From Bretschneidera sinensis (Eukaryota > Streptophyta > Magnoliopsida > Brassicales > Akaniaceae): 64,000 nucleotides of DNA. The notes under the pieces are model-generated. The model was not told where the DNA came from, searched no databases, and saw only the letters and a list, made by a program, of their open reading frames with translations. Position 1 is the stretch's first letter, and every line of letters starts with the position of its first letter. The DNA lies in assembly GCA_023935145.1 (NCBI GenBank), contig CM043700.1:136434828-136498827 (forward strand), given 5' to 3'. This document shows, one piece after another, positions 10,249 to 24,290 of the stretch. A program made the translations under genes and the position numbers.

Positions 10249-12105
10249 TGTAACAACCCATCCCGGGTTGGCTACCCCCGAGACAGTGTCGTCACGTTTT
10301 AAAATCCCAACACGACATATATATGCAACAATATAAAAACATACATCGATTGAAAATATATACATACATAAATCTTCAACCCTCAACATGAGAGTTATAT
10401 TATTAAAATCCCAATTTGAACAATATATACAACATATTATGCATTAATATTTACACAAAAAAAAAAATTTCCATTGGTTTGAGGATGTGGACCACGAGAC
10501 TTACAAATAATAACTCAGTCTGAATCTCAGCTCACAAATCTATTTGTCATGCCCGCTACCTGAAATTATTTTACAATGAAGAGTGAGTTTCACAAGCTCA
10601 GTGAATTAAATTTACTAGAAGTACTCGATTTATATACTTCTAGTTATATTCATCCATTATTAAATCAGTATAATTAACCATCCATCTCCTCTCACATGCT
10701 AATTCAATTTTTTTATCAATTTCTCTTAATAAATAAATTATCAAGCTATCATCTTTCAATACATATATATTTTTATCAATTTAATATTTCCAATTCAATA
10801 TCATCATAAAGTTCACATCCTATAAACAATCAATAATATAATTCTTGATTATGCCGTTCTTTTTATTTATCTATCATCAAAATTGTCTCATTATGAGACT
10901 CATCTATCTATCAATCATTCAATACTCAAAACTGATTTTTTAGCATTTCAGACAATAATAATAAATATTTAAAACAAATATAGTGCATGAATTTAATTTT
11001 TCTTTCTTTCTTTCTCATCATATCTTTTCATATTATCATCTGAGAACGTTTTCCCACATGTCGACATGTTTCAGCCAGACTAGCTACCTTCTTGGTCTTC
11101 TCAGCCAGACTGGATGCCTTCTTGGTCTTCTCTTTTATGCATATGAGAAATAATATGCAAACAAGTATACATCAAAGCATTCAATTTAACTATCTAGTTC
11201 TTTCTAAAATTATTATTCTTATCATATTTATTAAATTATCTCATTATATCTCCTATCAATTTTTCTTTTCAATCATATTTTTAGGAATTTTACATAACTT
11301 CTCAGCAGATTTTTTTTAATTAATCCATCCTTTTAAAAATATAAATTCGTATATAATTAATATTCAATATACTATTTAATCATTAATCAATAAATTATCA
11401 TACTTATCGAAAAATGCATCATAATTTAACCATTTATTCAAATATAATAAATTTATATTTTTATTGGTCTCAATTACTAAAAGTAAATCTAACTCACCAC
11501 GTAGCACTTAAAATTACCCGTGGATCACCTCATTGGTTTTTTTGCTCCTTTCAGCAATTTCTTGAGATTGCTGATCACTTACACCTAATCATAAACTTTC
11601 ATGAGTCTTACTGTTTCATAACTTAATTCAAATAATATAATTATTTAGTTATGAGTCTTATTGAAAATTTACCTCAAATATGATGAAATCTTACTATTGA
11701 AGTTGAATAACTGAAATATCTAAATTATTGAAGAAATTTATGTATGCACCTTTGCTAGGGAGAAATAGAATTAAAGAATAGAAGAAAAAAAAAACAAGTG
11801 GTGATATGAAGCCTATAATGGCTTCGAAAAATTTAAAGCATGTTGTTTTTTTAATAAATTTATAATCAAACTTTTTAGAAGTTCATATAGGCCTGAACCA
11901 TCTTGTTGCTTCATTTTTTTTAATGTTATTTTAATCAATTTATAATCAAAATTTTCAGAAGTTCACATTGGCATGAACTTATCCTTGCCGCTTTCAATTT
12001 TTTTTAAATCAATAGTAAATCTTTTATGTATATATATTATTTTAATTCTATGTAGTATCTATCAAATTACTTTTTTATTTTTATTTTCAGAACACGGATT
12101 TTACA
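10249..12105. mobile_element. solo LTR, 1.86 kb, TGTAA...TTACA
   Basis: Starts TGTAACAACCC and ends TTTTACA, giving the perfect terminal inverted pair TGTAA/TTACA. The left flank is TGTGG (10244-10248). The right flank here is AGTGG, but the paralogous copy at 46342 keeps TGTGG exactly, so the target duplication was TGTGG. No internal region or coding domain is present. The right two fifths also occur at 45684-46341, so insertion came before the segmental duplication. Confidence 0.8.
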
Positions 12106-12961
12106 AGTGGTAAACCAAGTGAAAAGTGAGAAAGAAAAGACTTTTAGGTGACTGGACATGGGGAAAAAGGGAGGGCTTTCTTGGAGGTGAAAAAAAAGTG
12201 AAGAAGAAGGTTTGCAAAATGGTAAACACGAAATGATATTTTAGAGTGTTTTCAATAAAGTAAAAGGATATTTTGGAGTGTTTTCAATAAAGTAAAAGCA
12301 AAAAATGTGACGAGAAACTCTCTTTGCTTTGGATGACCAAAGGAAGTGGAAAAGACACAATTTTATTTGGTTTTTGATATATAATAAAGTGGAAAATCTT
12401 AAGACAATAAAGAGTAAAATTACAAAAGCAAAAGAAAAGAGAAAAAAATTTCACATTCTTTAAAAAAAAATGTTTTTAGGTGCAGTTTTTGGGTATAAAA
12501 TGTAATTTTTTAGGTAGAAAAATGTATTATTTAACATTTAGAAAATGGTGGAAGATTAATAAGATAATTTTCGATTAACTAAACAAAATGAGAATAAGAG
12601 AAACTATTTGTTTTTTTTGGTACATATGACTGTCCAAAGAGAGAAAAAATCAGCTACTTTATTAGTGCATTGTTATTGTTTTTTAGGTGAAAAAAGTCTT
12701 ATTTTGTGTGGGAAAAGGTAGCATCTGATACAAAAAGAGGTGAGGAACATAAGAGGGAAAAATGAGTACAAAAAGCAAAAAGGAGTGAAAATTTCTCGTT
12801 ATGACCAGCCACATAGGGAGAGAGAGACATCTTTCTGGTTGTAAAAATGTAACTTTTACTTTGAGCAAAAGACTAATCAATGAGTGTTAAGTTGAAAGTA
12901 AAATTAAAAGTTCACGCTTAAAAATTAAAAATCTTCTTAAGTTTGAAATTTGGACTAAAAG
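12106..12961. other. host spacer shared with 46342-47110
   Basis: AT-rich sequence without a recognisable gene. It aligns almost end to end with 46342-47110, which marks it as part of the segmental duplication. The final 30 bp (CTTCTTAAGT...AAAAGTG) also resemble 23466-23500. A Ty3/gypsy element begins immediately after it. Confidence 0.7.
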
Positions 12962-13263
12962 TGACGTAAAACACTAGTGAAAGAAAGAACTAGGAAGAAG
13001 AACTGTGCCTTCAACCCTTAATACAATAGTTCTCACGAAGATAAAAGAAACTCTAATTTTATTCAGAAAAATAATAATCCTGATAACTCTGACTAAATCA
13101 TGTTATTATACTTCTTTTAGGCACGTTTTTTGTGTTGATCTTAAGCATTAGAATTGTGTTGCATGTGTTTTTAGCAATTTGAGTCTAGTCTATCTTATTC
13201 TACTAATAAGTTGTTTTAGTTGAATGATCAATGCTAAGTCATGGAAATCTGTTGTGCAGACAC

Positions 13264-13500
13264 TTGCTGGAGCACTGGAGAGCACTGGAAGGCCAAAATG
13301 TACAAAGGAGACAGAAATTCAAGGCTGCAGCGTTGGGATGTTGGCGCTGTAGCGCTGGTAGCTGACAAAAAGAGAGGATTTGGGCAGAAAGTTGGCGCTG
13401 CAGCGCTGGGATGTTGAAGCTGTAGCGCCAGACTAGGGTTAGAAATACGTCTTGAAGCTGCAGCGTCGGGATGTTGGCGCTGCAGTGCCAGCCCGCGGAT
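13264..13500 (+). repeat. palindromic array, GCGCTGCAGCGC unit
   Basis: Six or more variants of a GGCGCTGCAGCGCTGG motif, several joined by GGGATGTT. The core GCGCTGCAGCGC at about 13394 is a perfect 12 bp palindrome. The array begins about 180 bp into the LTR and ends about 10 bp before TATAAAT at 13510-13516. Confidence 0.85.
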
Positions 13501-13509
13501 TTTGAAAGT

Positions 13510-13516
13510 TATAAAT
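13510..13516 (+). promoter_or_regulatory. TATA box of solo LTR
   Basis: TATAAAT directly after the palindromic array, in the plus orientation of the LTR. Promoter role inferred from position. Confidence 0.5.
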
Positions 13517-14709
13517 TGAAACCCTAGCTGAACAAGAAGAGAAGTGCGGCCGTAGAAGAAGAAAACAAAATTTGGAGGAGAGGAGACGCAAAAGGAGAGT
13601 TGGAGACACTCCAGGAGACTACGCATCAAGCTTTTAAATCATTCTTCTCCGGTTTTGTATTATTCTTATCTAGCTATGTTGATGTTTTATAATATGAACA
13701 TGGTTTGTTTGAATATTATCATGGAGTAGATATTTTTGTGTTAAGGATAGATGGATCCTAAACCTATGTCATGAGTGCTATTTGGACAATTTGGAATTTA
13801 CTTTGTTTTTCAAAGAGTGTGTTTTATTGTTCTTAATGTTGTTTATTATTTTGATTACTTCTTAAGGCATGGTGATGTGTCGAATAGAGAAGCTATGCTT
13901 TTATGAATGGTTGAATTAATAAATATGATGTTGGATTGTTATCTATGCAAAACCAAGGTAAAACATGCCATGAATGAAATAGGAGTACCCGAATAGGGAT
14001 TCTAGGAAGTTCATGTGGTCCGTTTAAACCGTAACCGAATAAGGAGATTTAACTGAAAGGAATTCCATTGAACTTAGTGCTTCTTAAGTTGAATTAATCT
14101 AGAATAGACCCGAAATATGGATATTTGAAGTTGATGATTCTTGAGATTGTGGTTAGACCTGAATAAGGACAACCAATTTATTGGGGACTCTACCATATTG
14201 AAAAACATAGTAAATGAAATTTGTCCATTCAAAACTCTTGTCAATAATTGTTTAGGTGAAGTCAAGTCCTTAGCACGTTAGTTTATAAGAGTCTTCATTC
14301 CAAAGTTTGCAAATCTTTCGTTATTTACTATTGCATTCTGTTTTTCCCTTTTGTTAAATGCTAGTAAACTTTTCTCCTACAATTATTCGTTTGCTCAAAT
14401 AACAGCAAGAGTTGAGTCATAATTTCTGTAGTATTTGCTCAGTCTTCATTGGGAACGATATTTACTCATCATTTTATTACTTGAACGATTAGTGCACTTG
14501 CTAGTGTCAATTTCATCGCATCAAATCGCTAATATTACAGGGCCTCCTTATTTATAAGGTTAAAGTAAAAAGAAAGGAACATCGAAATTAGGCAAGTACA
14601 AAATAGGAAATTTTCCAAAAACTGAAAATTGCTAAATTGGAGGCATAAACGTCGTTTTTTGGCTAAAATCCCCCACGCTGATCAATTTTGCTTGGTGGCC
14701 CATTTCTAA

Positions 14710-16116
14710 TCAGACTAGGGCCTCTGAGGCTCGATCCAGATCGGCACATAAAACGATGTAAACCATACCCTTAGATTTGGAGCGATCCAACCGTTCTAGG
14801 TAGTCTAAGTCCATCTGTTCTGCTTTGTCTACCTGTTCTGCATTATTCCCCCTTACTTCAAAAGAACTTGACCCTGAGTTACTGTCAGGATAAAGTGGTT
14901 CGTCCGGTGGATGATATTCAAACAAATCTGCCACATTAAAAGTGTTGGAAATGGCCATGTTATCCGGAAGTTCAATCACATAAGCATTATCATTAATGCA
15001 CTTCAGCACCTGGAAATGGCCATACTTCCTGCTTTTTAGCTTGTTGTAAGTTCCTGCAGGGAAACGGTTCTTATACAGATGGGCCATCACTAAGTCACAT
15101 TCCTGAAATATACGTTCACGCCGATGCTTATCGGCAACAGCTTTATATTTGCTGTTGGCCAACTATAGACTCTGGCGAACTTCTGCATGGATGCGCTGTA
15201 CTTGCTCAGTTAGGTTCTGAGCAGCCTGATTGTGGCCAGGAGGCTTGGGCAAAGGAACAAGGTCCAAAGCATGCTGAGGTGCTTTGGTGTAGACAATTTC
15301 GAATGGTGTCTTCCCGGTAGATCGGTTGTACATGCTATTAAAAGTGAATTCAGCTTGTGAAAAGACGACATTCCACTGCTTAGGCCAAGAACCAGTCACA
15401 CAACGGATCAAATTACCAAGGGTCCAGTTGACCACCTCGGTTTGGCCAGCTGTCTGCGGATGACAAGTGCTGCTGTATTTAAGGAATGTGCCAAATCTGC
15501 CCCAAAGTGACTTCCAGAAGTGGCAAAGGAACTTGATATCGCGATCAGAGGTGATGGACTTAGGAACTCTATGAAGGCGAATAATCTCACGAAAGAAAAA
15601 GCTGGCTACACGAGACGCATATGAAGTTTTGCGGCACGGAATGAAGCGTGCCATCTTGGAAAACCGGTCGACAACCACAAAAACAGAATCCACCCCACAC
15701 TGAGTCCGCGGGAGTCCCAAAATAAAGTCCATTGTCAAATCCTCCCAAATGTTTTCCGGCACGGGCAAAGGAGTGTACAACCCGGTATTTTGTGCTTGAC
15801 CCTTTTCAGTTTGGCAAACAAGGCACCTCTGTATGAATTTTCCAACATCGCGTTTCAATTGTGGCCAATAATAACGTTCAGCTACCTGGGTTATTGTTTT
15901 GTCACGCCTCGCATGACCCCCTAAACCGCTGCTGTGTATCTCACGGAGAATCTGCTCGCGCAAAGACGTGCGAGGGATACACAATTGGTTACCACGAAAC
16001 AGAAACCCGTCATGGACATGAAAATCTGAGATTGCCTTTTTTCGTTGACACTTCACCCAAATTTCCTGAAAATTAGCATCTTCCTCATATAACTCTTTCA
16101 AACAGTCAAACCCCAC
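14710..16116 (-). pseudogene. gypsy integrase
   Basis: Two ORFs in one frame, 15163-16116 and 14710-15162, are separated by a single TAG. The first shows the HHCC zinc-binding region (GHARRDKT...CLVCQTEKG), the catalytic core with TMDFILGLP and TSDRDIKF carrying the two Asp residues and GQTEV with the Glu, and IVYTKAP near its end. The second shows the C-terminal region (GTYNKLKSRKYGHFQVLK) and continues into the LTR. Integrase joins element cDNA to host DNA. The stop and the separation from RNase H by another stop indicate inactivity. Confidence 0.9.
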
Positions 16117-16122
16117 AATTTC

Positions 16123-16701
16123 TTATCGGATAGTCAAAAGTAAGGATGCACGTCGGTTTAATGCATCCGCCACCTTATTCAACTGCCCAGACTTATGTTT
16201 GAGTACAAAACTGAATTTCTGGAGAAAGGTAGTCCACCAAGCATGCATTCGATTCAGGGTGGTTTGTGTGTTGATAAATTTCAGGGCTTGGTGATCACTG
16301 TAGAGAACAAACTCACGCTGGATCAGGTATTGCTCCCAATATGTCAAAGCTCGGATGACTACATAAAATTCCAGCTCATATGTGGTCCACTTTTGGCGAG
16401 CATCGTTGAGCTTCTCGCTGAAAAATTCTACTGGTCGTCCCTCTTGTGACAAAACAGCACCAATACCTACGCCCGAGGCATCACACTCAACTTTAAACAG
16501 CTTATCAAAACTTGGCAGGGCAAATACCGGGGCTTTTGAAAGCTTTTCTTTGATCACTGCGAAGGCTGTATCTTGTGCATCTCCCCACTGGAATCGGCTT
16601 TTTTTCATGCACTCTGTGATTGGTGCTACTATACTGCTGAAGTTCCGAATAAACCTGCGGTAGAAAGTGGCCAGTCCATGAAAACTAAGAACATGGTGCA
16701 C
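16123..16701 (-). pseudogene. gypsy RT tail and RNase H
   Basis: Begins at the conserved thumb-region motif ([12 protein letters not shown]) and continues through RNase H with [25 protein letters not shown] and [15 protein letters not shown]. Fingers and palm of RT, including the YxDD motif, are absent: sequence passes from protease-end codons to the RT tail within about 20 bp at 16700-16720. A stop separates it from integrase. Confidence 0.9.
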
Positions 16702-16706
16702 TGTTG

Positions 16707-18180
16707 TTAGGGTTGGCCACTCCCGAATTTCAATGCTGTGACAAAGGCCTTCGATACGATATTCTCACTGTTGTCACTGTCAATAATCACCTTGCACACT
16801 TTCTGGTTGATAGTGCATCGCGTCCTGAAAATACAGTGTCGTTGGTTGTCATCCTTCTGCCTTGGCATAAATAACAGACGCTGAACCACACAGTTAACAT
16901 ATACACCTTCATCTGCATCTGCTACTTCGCCACCAGTGTAATCATCGACCTCCCTAGAATTCTCCTCCTCCTCTGCTGTTTCAACAATGTTAACCTGTCG
17001 ACGGTTGGGACATTCATTGGAACGATGTCCAGGTTGACCACATCTGTAACACTTTCCTGGAATGGGACGAGCATAAGGATTACTGGACACTCCTCTATTT
17101 TGTGCTGGGGCACCAGTTGTGGGGGTTGTTGGTTTGGTGGGGTTGGTAGTACCAGTATCGGAAACTCTGCTGGTTGATGGTTGTGGTGAAGTCTGCGGCA
17201 CTGAAACCTGTGATGGCTGCGATCGATATGGTTGGGGACGTGATGAGTGCCTGGACTGTTGTGACTCCACTTTCATGGCTAGGTTGACCGCCTCGGATAG
17301 GGACCACATAGTATGGAGGGATACCTGTTCTTGAATGGACACTCACAACCCTCCGATATACTTAGCCACTTGCTGTTCTTCTGTTTCCTACAGGTCATTG
17401 CGCGAGTTCAACCTATAAAACTTCTCCGTATAATCACTGATGGTGCGCACCCCTTGCCTGCAATTTTGATATTGCTGGTACAACATCTATTCATAGTCAG
17501 GAGGAAGGAACCTTGCTCACAGCAGCTGCTTCATCTTGGACCAGGAGCGAACAAGCTGCTTACCCTGTCGCCTGCGGCTATTCTGCATCTGCTCCTACCA
17601 CGTAGAGGCTCCCCCTTCAGTTTATAGGCTACAAGCTTCACCTACCTATCTCCTGGGATCTACATATACTCAAAGAAAGCCTCCACTTCGAAAAGCCAGT
17701 CAATGAAGTTTTCGACGCGGAGGTGGCCATTGAAACACGACAGATCTAGCTTAACCCGAAAATCGTGATTGTTTTGTTCGTACCTGTTATGGTTGTAACA
17801 GTTCTGACCAACACGATTCTAATTACGACCATGCTCACCATCATCATTGTTCTCGACGCCCAGCACTTCGAACTCATCATCACTGGATAAAGCGGCATAG
17901 GCTTGGGGCCTACACTACAGAGCATGAACGCGTCCAGCAATCGGTTGGTCACGAGCAAGGCCTCCGACATGATCCAGGTTGCGTTCTTTACCCCTGTTGC
18001 CATTGATCCTCAGACCAGCCATGGTTTGTTGTATCTCCCGCAACATGCGTTCGACAAGATCAAACCGTTGATTGTGATCATCAAACTGCTGATTGTGATT
18101 ATCTATGGCTGCCTATAGGACCTGCACCCCACGATCAACGTCGTCAAGGTGGTTGGTTTCGTTTCCATCACCTACCATCA
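16707..18180 (-). pseudogene. gypsy gag and protease remnant
   Basis: From about 18180 the minus strand encodes a gag-like protein with a glutamine-rich coiled segment, then VKLDLSCFNGHL and FIDWLFEVEAFF typical of gypsy gag, broken by several stops. The ORF 16707-17342 contains the CCHC knuckle (CYRCGQPGHRSNEC) and a protease-like stretch in which the catalytic D-S/T-G reads DSDNS, so the active site is lost. Gag would form the virus-like particle. Confidence 0.8.
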
Positions 18181-18197
18181 GACCAGGGTAGAACAAG

Positions 18198-18210
18198 GCT
18201 CTTATACCAA
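18198..18210 (-). other. gypsy primer-binding site
   Basis: On the minus strand, TTGGTATAAGAGC follows the LTR end, one base from the plant tRNA-iMet PBS (TGGTATCAGAGC). It fixes the element orientation and the LTR boundary at 18212. Confidence 0.8.
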
Positions 18211-18211
18211 T

Positions 18212-18550
18212 TGACGTAAAACGCTAACGGAAGAAAGAACTAAGAAGAAGAACTGTGCCTTCAACCCTCAGTACAATAGTTCTCACAAAAAGAAAAGAAA
18301 CCTTAATTTTATTCAGAAAAATAATAATCCCTAATATTACATGGAGGCCTAAACGTCGTTTTTTGGCTAAAATCCCACCACGCTGATCAATTTTGCTCGA
18401 TGGCCGGTTTCCAATTAGACTAGGGTCTCCGGGGCCCGATCTGGACCGGTACGTAAAACGATATAAACCGTACCCTTATATTTAAAGTAATCCAACCGTT
18501 TTAAGTAGTCTAAAACTATCTGTTCTGCTTTGTCTACATGTTCAGCATCA
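18212..18550 (-). repeat. 5' LTR of the gypsy element
   Basis: 339 bp, TGACG...GCATCA on the plus strand. It matches 12962-13080 plus 14524-14845 apart from a 105 bp absence. It serves as the uninterrupted reference for the nested solo LTR insertion. Confidence 0.8.
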
Positions 18551-18892
18551 TTGTGTTTAAGCTTAATTGAATCAAATAATATCCGATTTATAACCACGTC
18601 ATTTTCCAAAAAGACGAGGAACAGAAATACAACACAGTAAAGGCATAAAGATGAACCAAAGGCGCCCCTGGTAATGGAAAATACAACACAGTACAAAGAA
18701 AGGGAAAGAAAAAAAGGCTGGGAAATCCTAGTAGAATGGATAAGGGAAACAAAAATGTACAGTTGACACTTTTTAGCACTGGATTACTCCTTTCTGTCAG
18801 GCTATAAATAGCACGTCAACAGAGTCCTTTTTAATATCACCGAAAACATCTAAAATCTGTTACAACAATATAACATCACAGTTAAAGAAGTT
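18551..18892 (+). promoter_or_regulatory. ADH promoter and 5' UTR
   Basis: TATAAATA at 18803-18810 lies about 83 bp before the ATG. The upstream block (18560-18735) has a distinctive segment with GATGAACCAAAGGCGCCCCT and TACAACACAG repeats. Related blocks occur at 23580-23755, 47135-47330 and 48205-48269 plus 54698-54820. The gypsy element cuts the promoter 340 bp upstream of the start codon, so more distal control sites may have been displaced by 5.6 kb. The copy at 47388 has TATAAACA, a weaker box. Confidence 0.7.
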
Positions 18893-22041
<3,149 letters not shown>

Positions 22042-22066
22042 AGAACTGCTATGAGTCAATCATCTT

Positions 22067-22192
22067 AGCTTTTCTTGCCCCAGCTTGTCCATATAGTCTT
22101 AAGATATTCAGCATCCTAAGCTTGTTCACAGCTTTTCTAGCCCCAGCTTGTCCATATAGTCTTAAGATAGTCAGCATCCTAAGCTTGTTCAT
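22067..22192 (+). repeat. 63 bp tandem duplication in ADH 3' UTR
   Basis: Units 22067-22129 and 22130-22192 are nearly identical (starting AGCTTTTCT, ending CTAAGCTTGTTCA). AATAAA at 22197-22202 follows and is a plausible polyadenylation signal. The duplication lengthens the 3' UTR. Confidence 0.9.
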
Positions 22193-23465
22193 AGAGAATA
22201 AATTAGATTGTGTTAATGGTTTTGCGGATTTAACCTTATATGGCTTGTAAAAAAAAGACTTAATATGTATTCTCTTGGGTTGTTCTTCATTTTGCTTGTT
22301 TCCCTCTCATATTGGGCTTACAGTTTACTTGTAGTCTTTTGTTATGCATATCGTGAAGTACACAGGCAATTGAATTAATCAATTTAAGAAAGGAGTAAAT
22401 GAAAAATCAAGTTGTGTCTTAGTGTTACCATCAAAGTTTGGAGTGAGTCGAAATTGGGAAGTTAACGGATGCCATCAATTGAAAGAGAATGCCCTTTATT
22501 TCCTGTAACATTCCATAGAAAGAAGAGCGTTAACAGACGTATTCTTGCTTTAGACTTCACAGTTTTCATGGACTCTTTTGTCTTCTTTATTCTTTATTTA
22601 GCAGAGTATTGAGATTATGCATAGATAAGTACCGCAACGCAAGCAAAATCCTTCAAGAGTCAGTCGAGGATTTGGCATCAAATGAATGCAATTCCCCAGG
22701 ACGAAAAGCGAATGCTGCAAAAAGCTATCTTAGCGAATGCTTTAATGTCTTTGGAGGGATTTCAGGGCTCATATATCCGCCATTGTTGTTGCAGAGGGAA
22801 GAATTGGTGGAAAATCTGTGATGCTGTTACTGGAATCATTACTTGTTTGATAATTATAATTTACTTGGTTTAGTGTTTCATTAATTCAGTGAATGTCTTG
22901 TCATTTTCTTATTCATAATAATAAAAGAGGGAGATATTGTCAATGTTAGAACAATTTTTAAAATTTGATAAAACTGTTCTCATATTTAATTGAATTAATA
23001 AAAATTATACAACTAATCTTGAATTTTTTTAACCTCCACTATAGATTACCATTCTCCATTGCATCTCACATGACAAATACGCCGTAACAATCACACTAAC
23101 ATAATATCAAACTCTCACTGCGTAAAGAATATCACCCAAAAAAAGTAACCTATAAGAACACAACCCCACAGCACCCATTGATTTCGTCTCCCTAAAATGA
23201 ATTTTATTTCATTTATATCCAGATTTGATTTAGGAAGAGTAATGAATTCTATGGGAATTGGGTTAGAGATTTTGAAAAATCCAGATTTGGAAAAGTTGGG
23301 CAGCAATTTGCAACTTTTCTTGTGGACCACGATTGTTAGAGATAGTGTTAGGAAATTTTCAAAATAAACTTCGGTTTAAGTTTAGGATGTTTTAGAAAAA
23401 AAGAAAAAAAGTTATTTGTTTCTTGCACTATATCTATATGCATAAATATTCCTCCAAAATAAAGT
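22193..23465. other. ADH 3' end and spacer; unrecognised ORF at 22609-22821
   Basis: Beyond the polyadenylation signal the sequence is AT-rich. A 70-codon plus-strand ORF at 22609-22821 (CIDKYRNASKILQESVEDL) has less biased composition than its surroundings. The C-x3-Y-x2-A-x3-L pattern is faintly like a pectin methylesterase inhibitor helix, but too short to call. No other feature seen. Confidence 0.3.
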
Positions 23466-23760
23466 CTTCTTAAGTATAAAATTTGAATTAAAAGTGTTTA
23501 CACTTAATAAAAATCAATGGATTTAATGGGCTTTGAATTGGATCAAAATCTAAATGAAAACTTTGATATTATATTAATTGAATCAAATAAAATCCAATTG
23601 ATGTTAAGTATATTGCGTTCTTTTCCAAAAAGACAAAAAAGAGAAAATACAACACAGTAATGAAATAAAGATGAACCAAAGGCGCCCCTGGTAATGGAAA
23701 ATACAACACAGTACACAGAAAGGATGAGAACAAAAGGCAGGGAAATTCTAGTAGATTTGT
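23466..23760 (+). repeat. displaced ADH-promoter-like block
   Basis: Matches the ADH upstream block at 18560-18735, including GATGAACCAAAGGCGCCCCT and GGCAGGGAAAT. It stops at CTAGTAGA, before the TATA region, and joins unrelated sequence (TTTGTCTTGTGGTG). No ADH coding sequence follows. It suggests a former tandem ADH copy of which only the distal promoter survives. Confidence 0.75.
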
Positions 23761-24290
23761 CTTGTGGTGATAATTTTTCTTGGAAATTTCTGTTTGATTC
23801 GGAAAGGATTTTTTTTTCTTTTTTCTGTTAAGTCTGATAGTTTTTAGAAAGAGAGTGAGAGAGAGGCGACAAAAGAAATGACTAATTCTTGACAATCTTG
23901 GCTAGACCTGGAAAAAAGAGACTATTAATAATTATCACTTTTTAATTAAATAAAAGTTATAATTTTATCAAAGCACACAAATTACTTTCATCTTAACAAT
24001 TCACGCTTCGATAATATCATCATCCAAGATTAAATATGATGACCCAGTTGTCTATTTGTTATTGTATTGAGAGGATGAGATGAAAATCATGGTATAGCTC
24101 TGCTCACCGAAGTGGAAATCCAACCAGAACTTGTACGTGGAACTGTTGTTTTCATATTACCAAAGTGGAACAAAGAGAAATTCGATGCTTGATGATCAAA
24201 GTAAGAACATAACTTGATCATCAATGTGTCAAATCCTCTGAAAGAAAAATTAGTAACTAAGCAAAATTCTTCAATCAATTTGTTTTCATT
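23761..24290. other. spacer shared with 55425-55963
   Basis: Aligns with the second duplicated copy (TTGACAATCTTG, TATCATCATCCA, ATGGTATAGCTCTGCTCACC). ORFs on the minus strand at 24087-24278 and 55744-55962 are similar but show no known domain, and they differ by a frame-neutral tail. It is probably the 3' flank of the P450 gene. Confidence 0.6.

Larger units (their letters stand above)
13081..14523 (+). mobile_element. solo LTR nested in the gypsy 3' LTR
   Basis: Starts TGATAACTC and ends TCATCGCATCA. Flanks are AATCC (13076-13080) and AATCG (14524-14528), a one-mismatch 5 bp duplication. The uninterrupted gypsy LTR at 18212 confirms the empty site (AATAATCCCTAATATTAC). It carries a palindromic array at 13264-13500 and TATAAAT at 13510. 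The ending with GTGCACTTGC close to the terminus resembles element Y at 62052. Confidence 0.85.
12962..14845 (-). repeat. 3' LTR of the gypsy element, split by a solo LTR
   Basis: Two pieces, 12962-13080 and 14524-14845, match the other LTR (18212-18550). The second piece has about 105 bp that the other LTR lacks (14540-14640). Integrase reading frame runs into this LTR: the last codons of the 14710-15162 ORF have a counterpart in the 5' LTR at 18415-18545. Confidence 0.8.
12962..18550 (-). mobile_element. Ty3/gypsy retrotransposon with internal RT deletion
   Basis: Minus-strand element. The 5' LTR is at 18212-18550, a tRNA-Met-type PBS adjoins it at 18198-18210, then gag, a protease remnant, the RT tail, RNase H and integrase, a polypurine tract (minus strand AAGGGGGAA at 14846-14854), and the 3' LTR at 12962-14845. 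The short LTRs and domain order fit a chromovirus such as the Reina lineage (inference). The RT palm is missing and coding is broken by several stops. The 3' LTR is split by the solo LTR at 13081-14523. No clean target duplication is visible. Confidence 0.85.

Noticed and set aside
9753..10389. Minus-strand ORFs of 78-92 codons
   Set aside because: AT-driven open frames without domains; the second overlaps the start of the solo LTR.
10141..12815. A possible transposon with inverted ends GGCTGGTCATA and TATGACCAGCC around the solo LTR
   Set aside because: Only 11 bases match exactly, no target duplication was found, and the second copy does not preserve the left end for comparison.
13234..13629. 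131-codon minus-strand ORF in the solo LTR
   Set aside because: Produced by the GC-rich palindromic array; low-complexity and antisense to the LTR promoter.
12957..18560. A target duplication for the gypsy element
   Set aside because: Flanks AAAAG and TTGTG do not match; the empty-site comparison with 23466 fixes the site only approximately.
22609..22821. Pectin methylesterase inhibitor fragment
   Set aside because: Spacing of C, Y, A and L residues is suggestive, but the match is too short and has no flanking exon.
24087..24278. Minus-strand 63-codon ORF, similar to 55744-55962, as a separate gene
   Set aside because: Similarity is explained by the segmental duplication; no domain, and it lies just 3' of the P450 stop.
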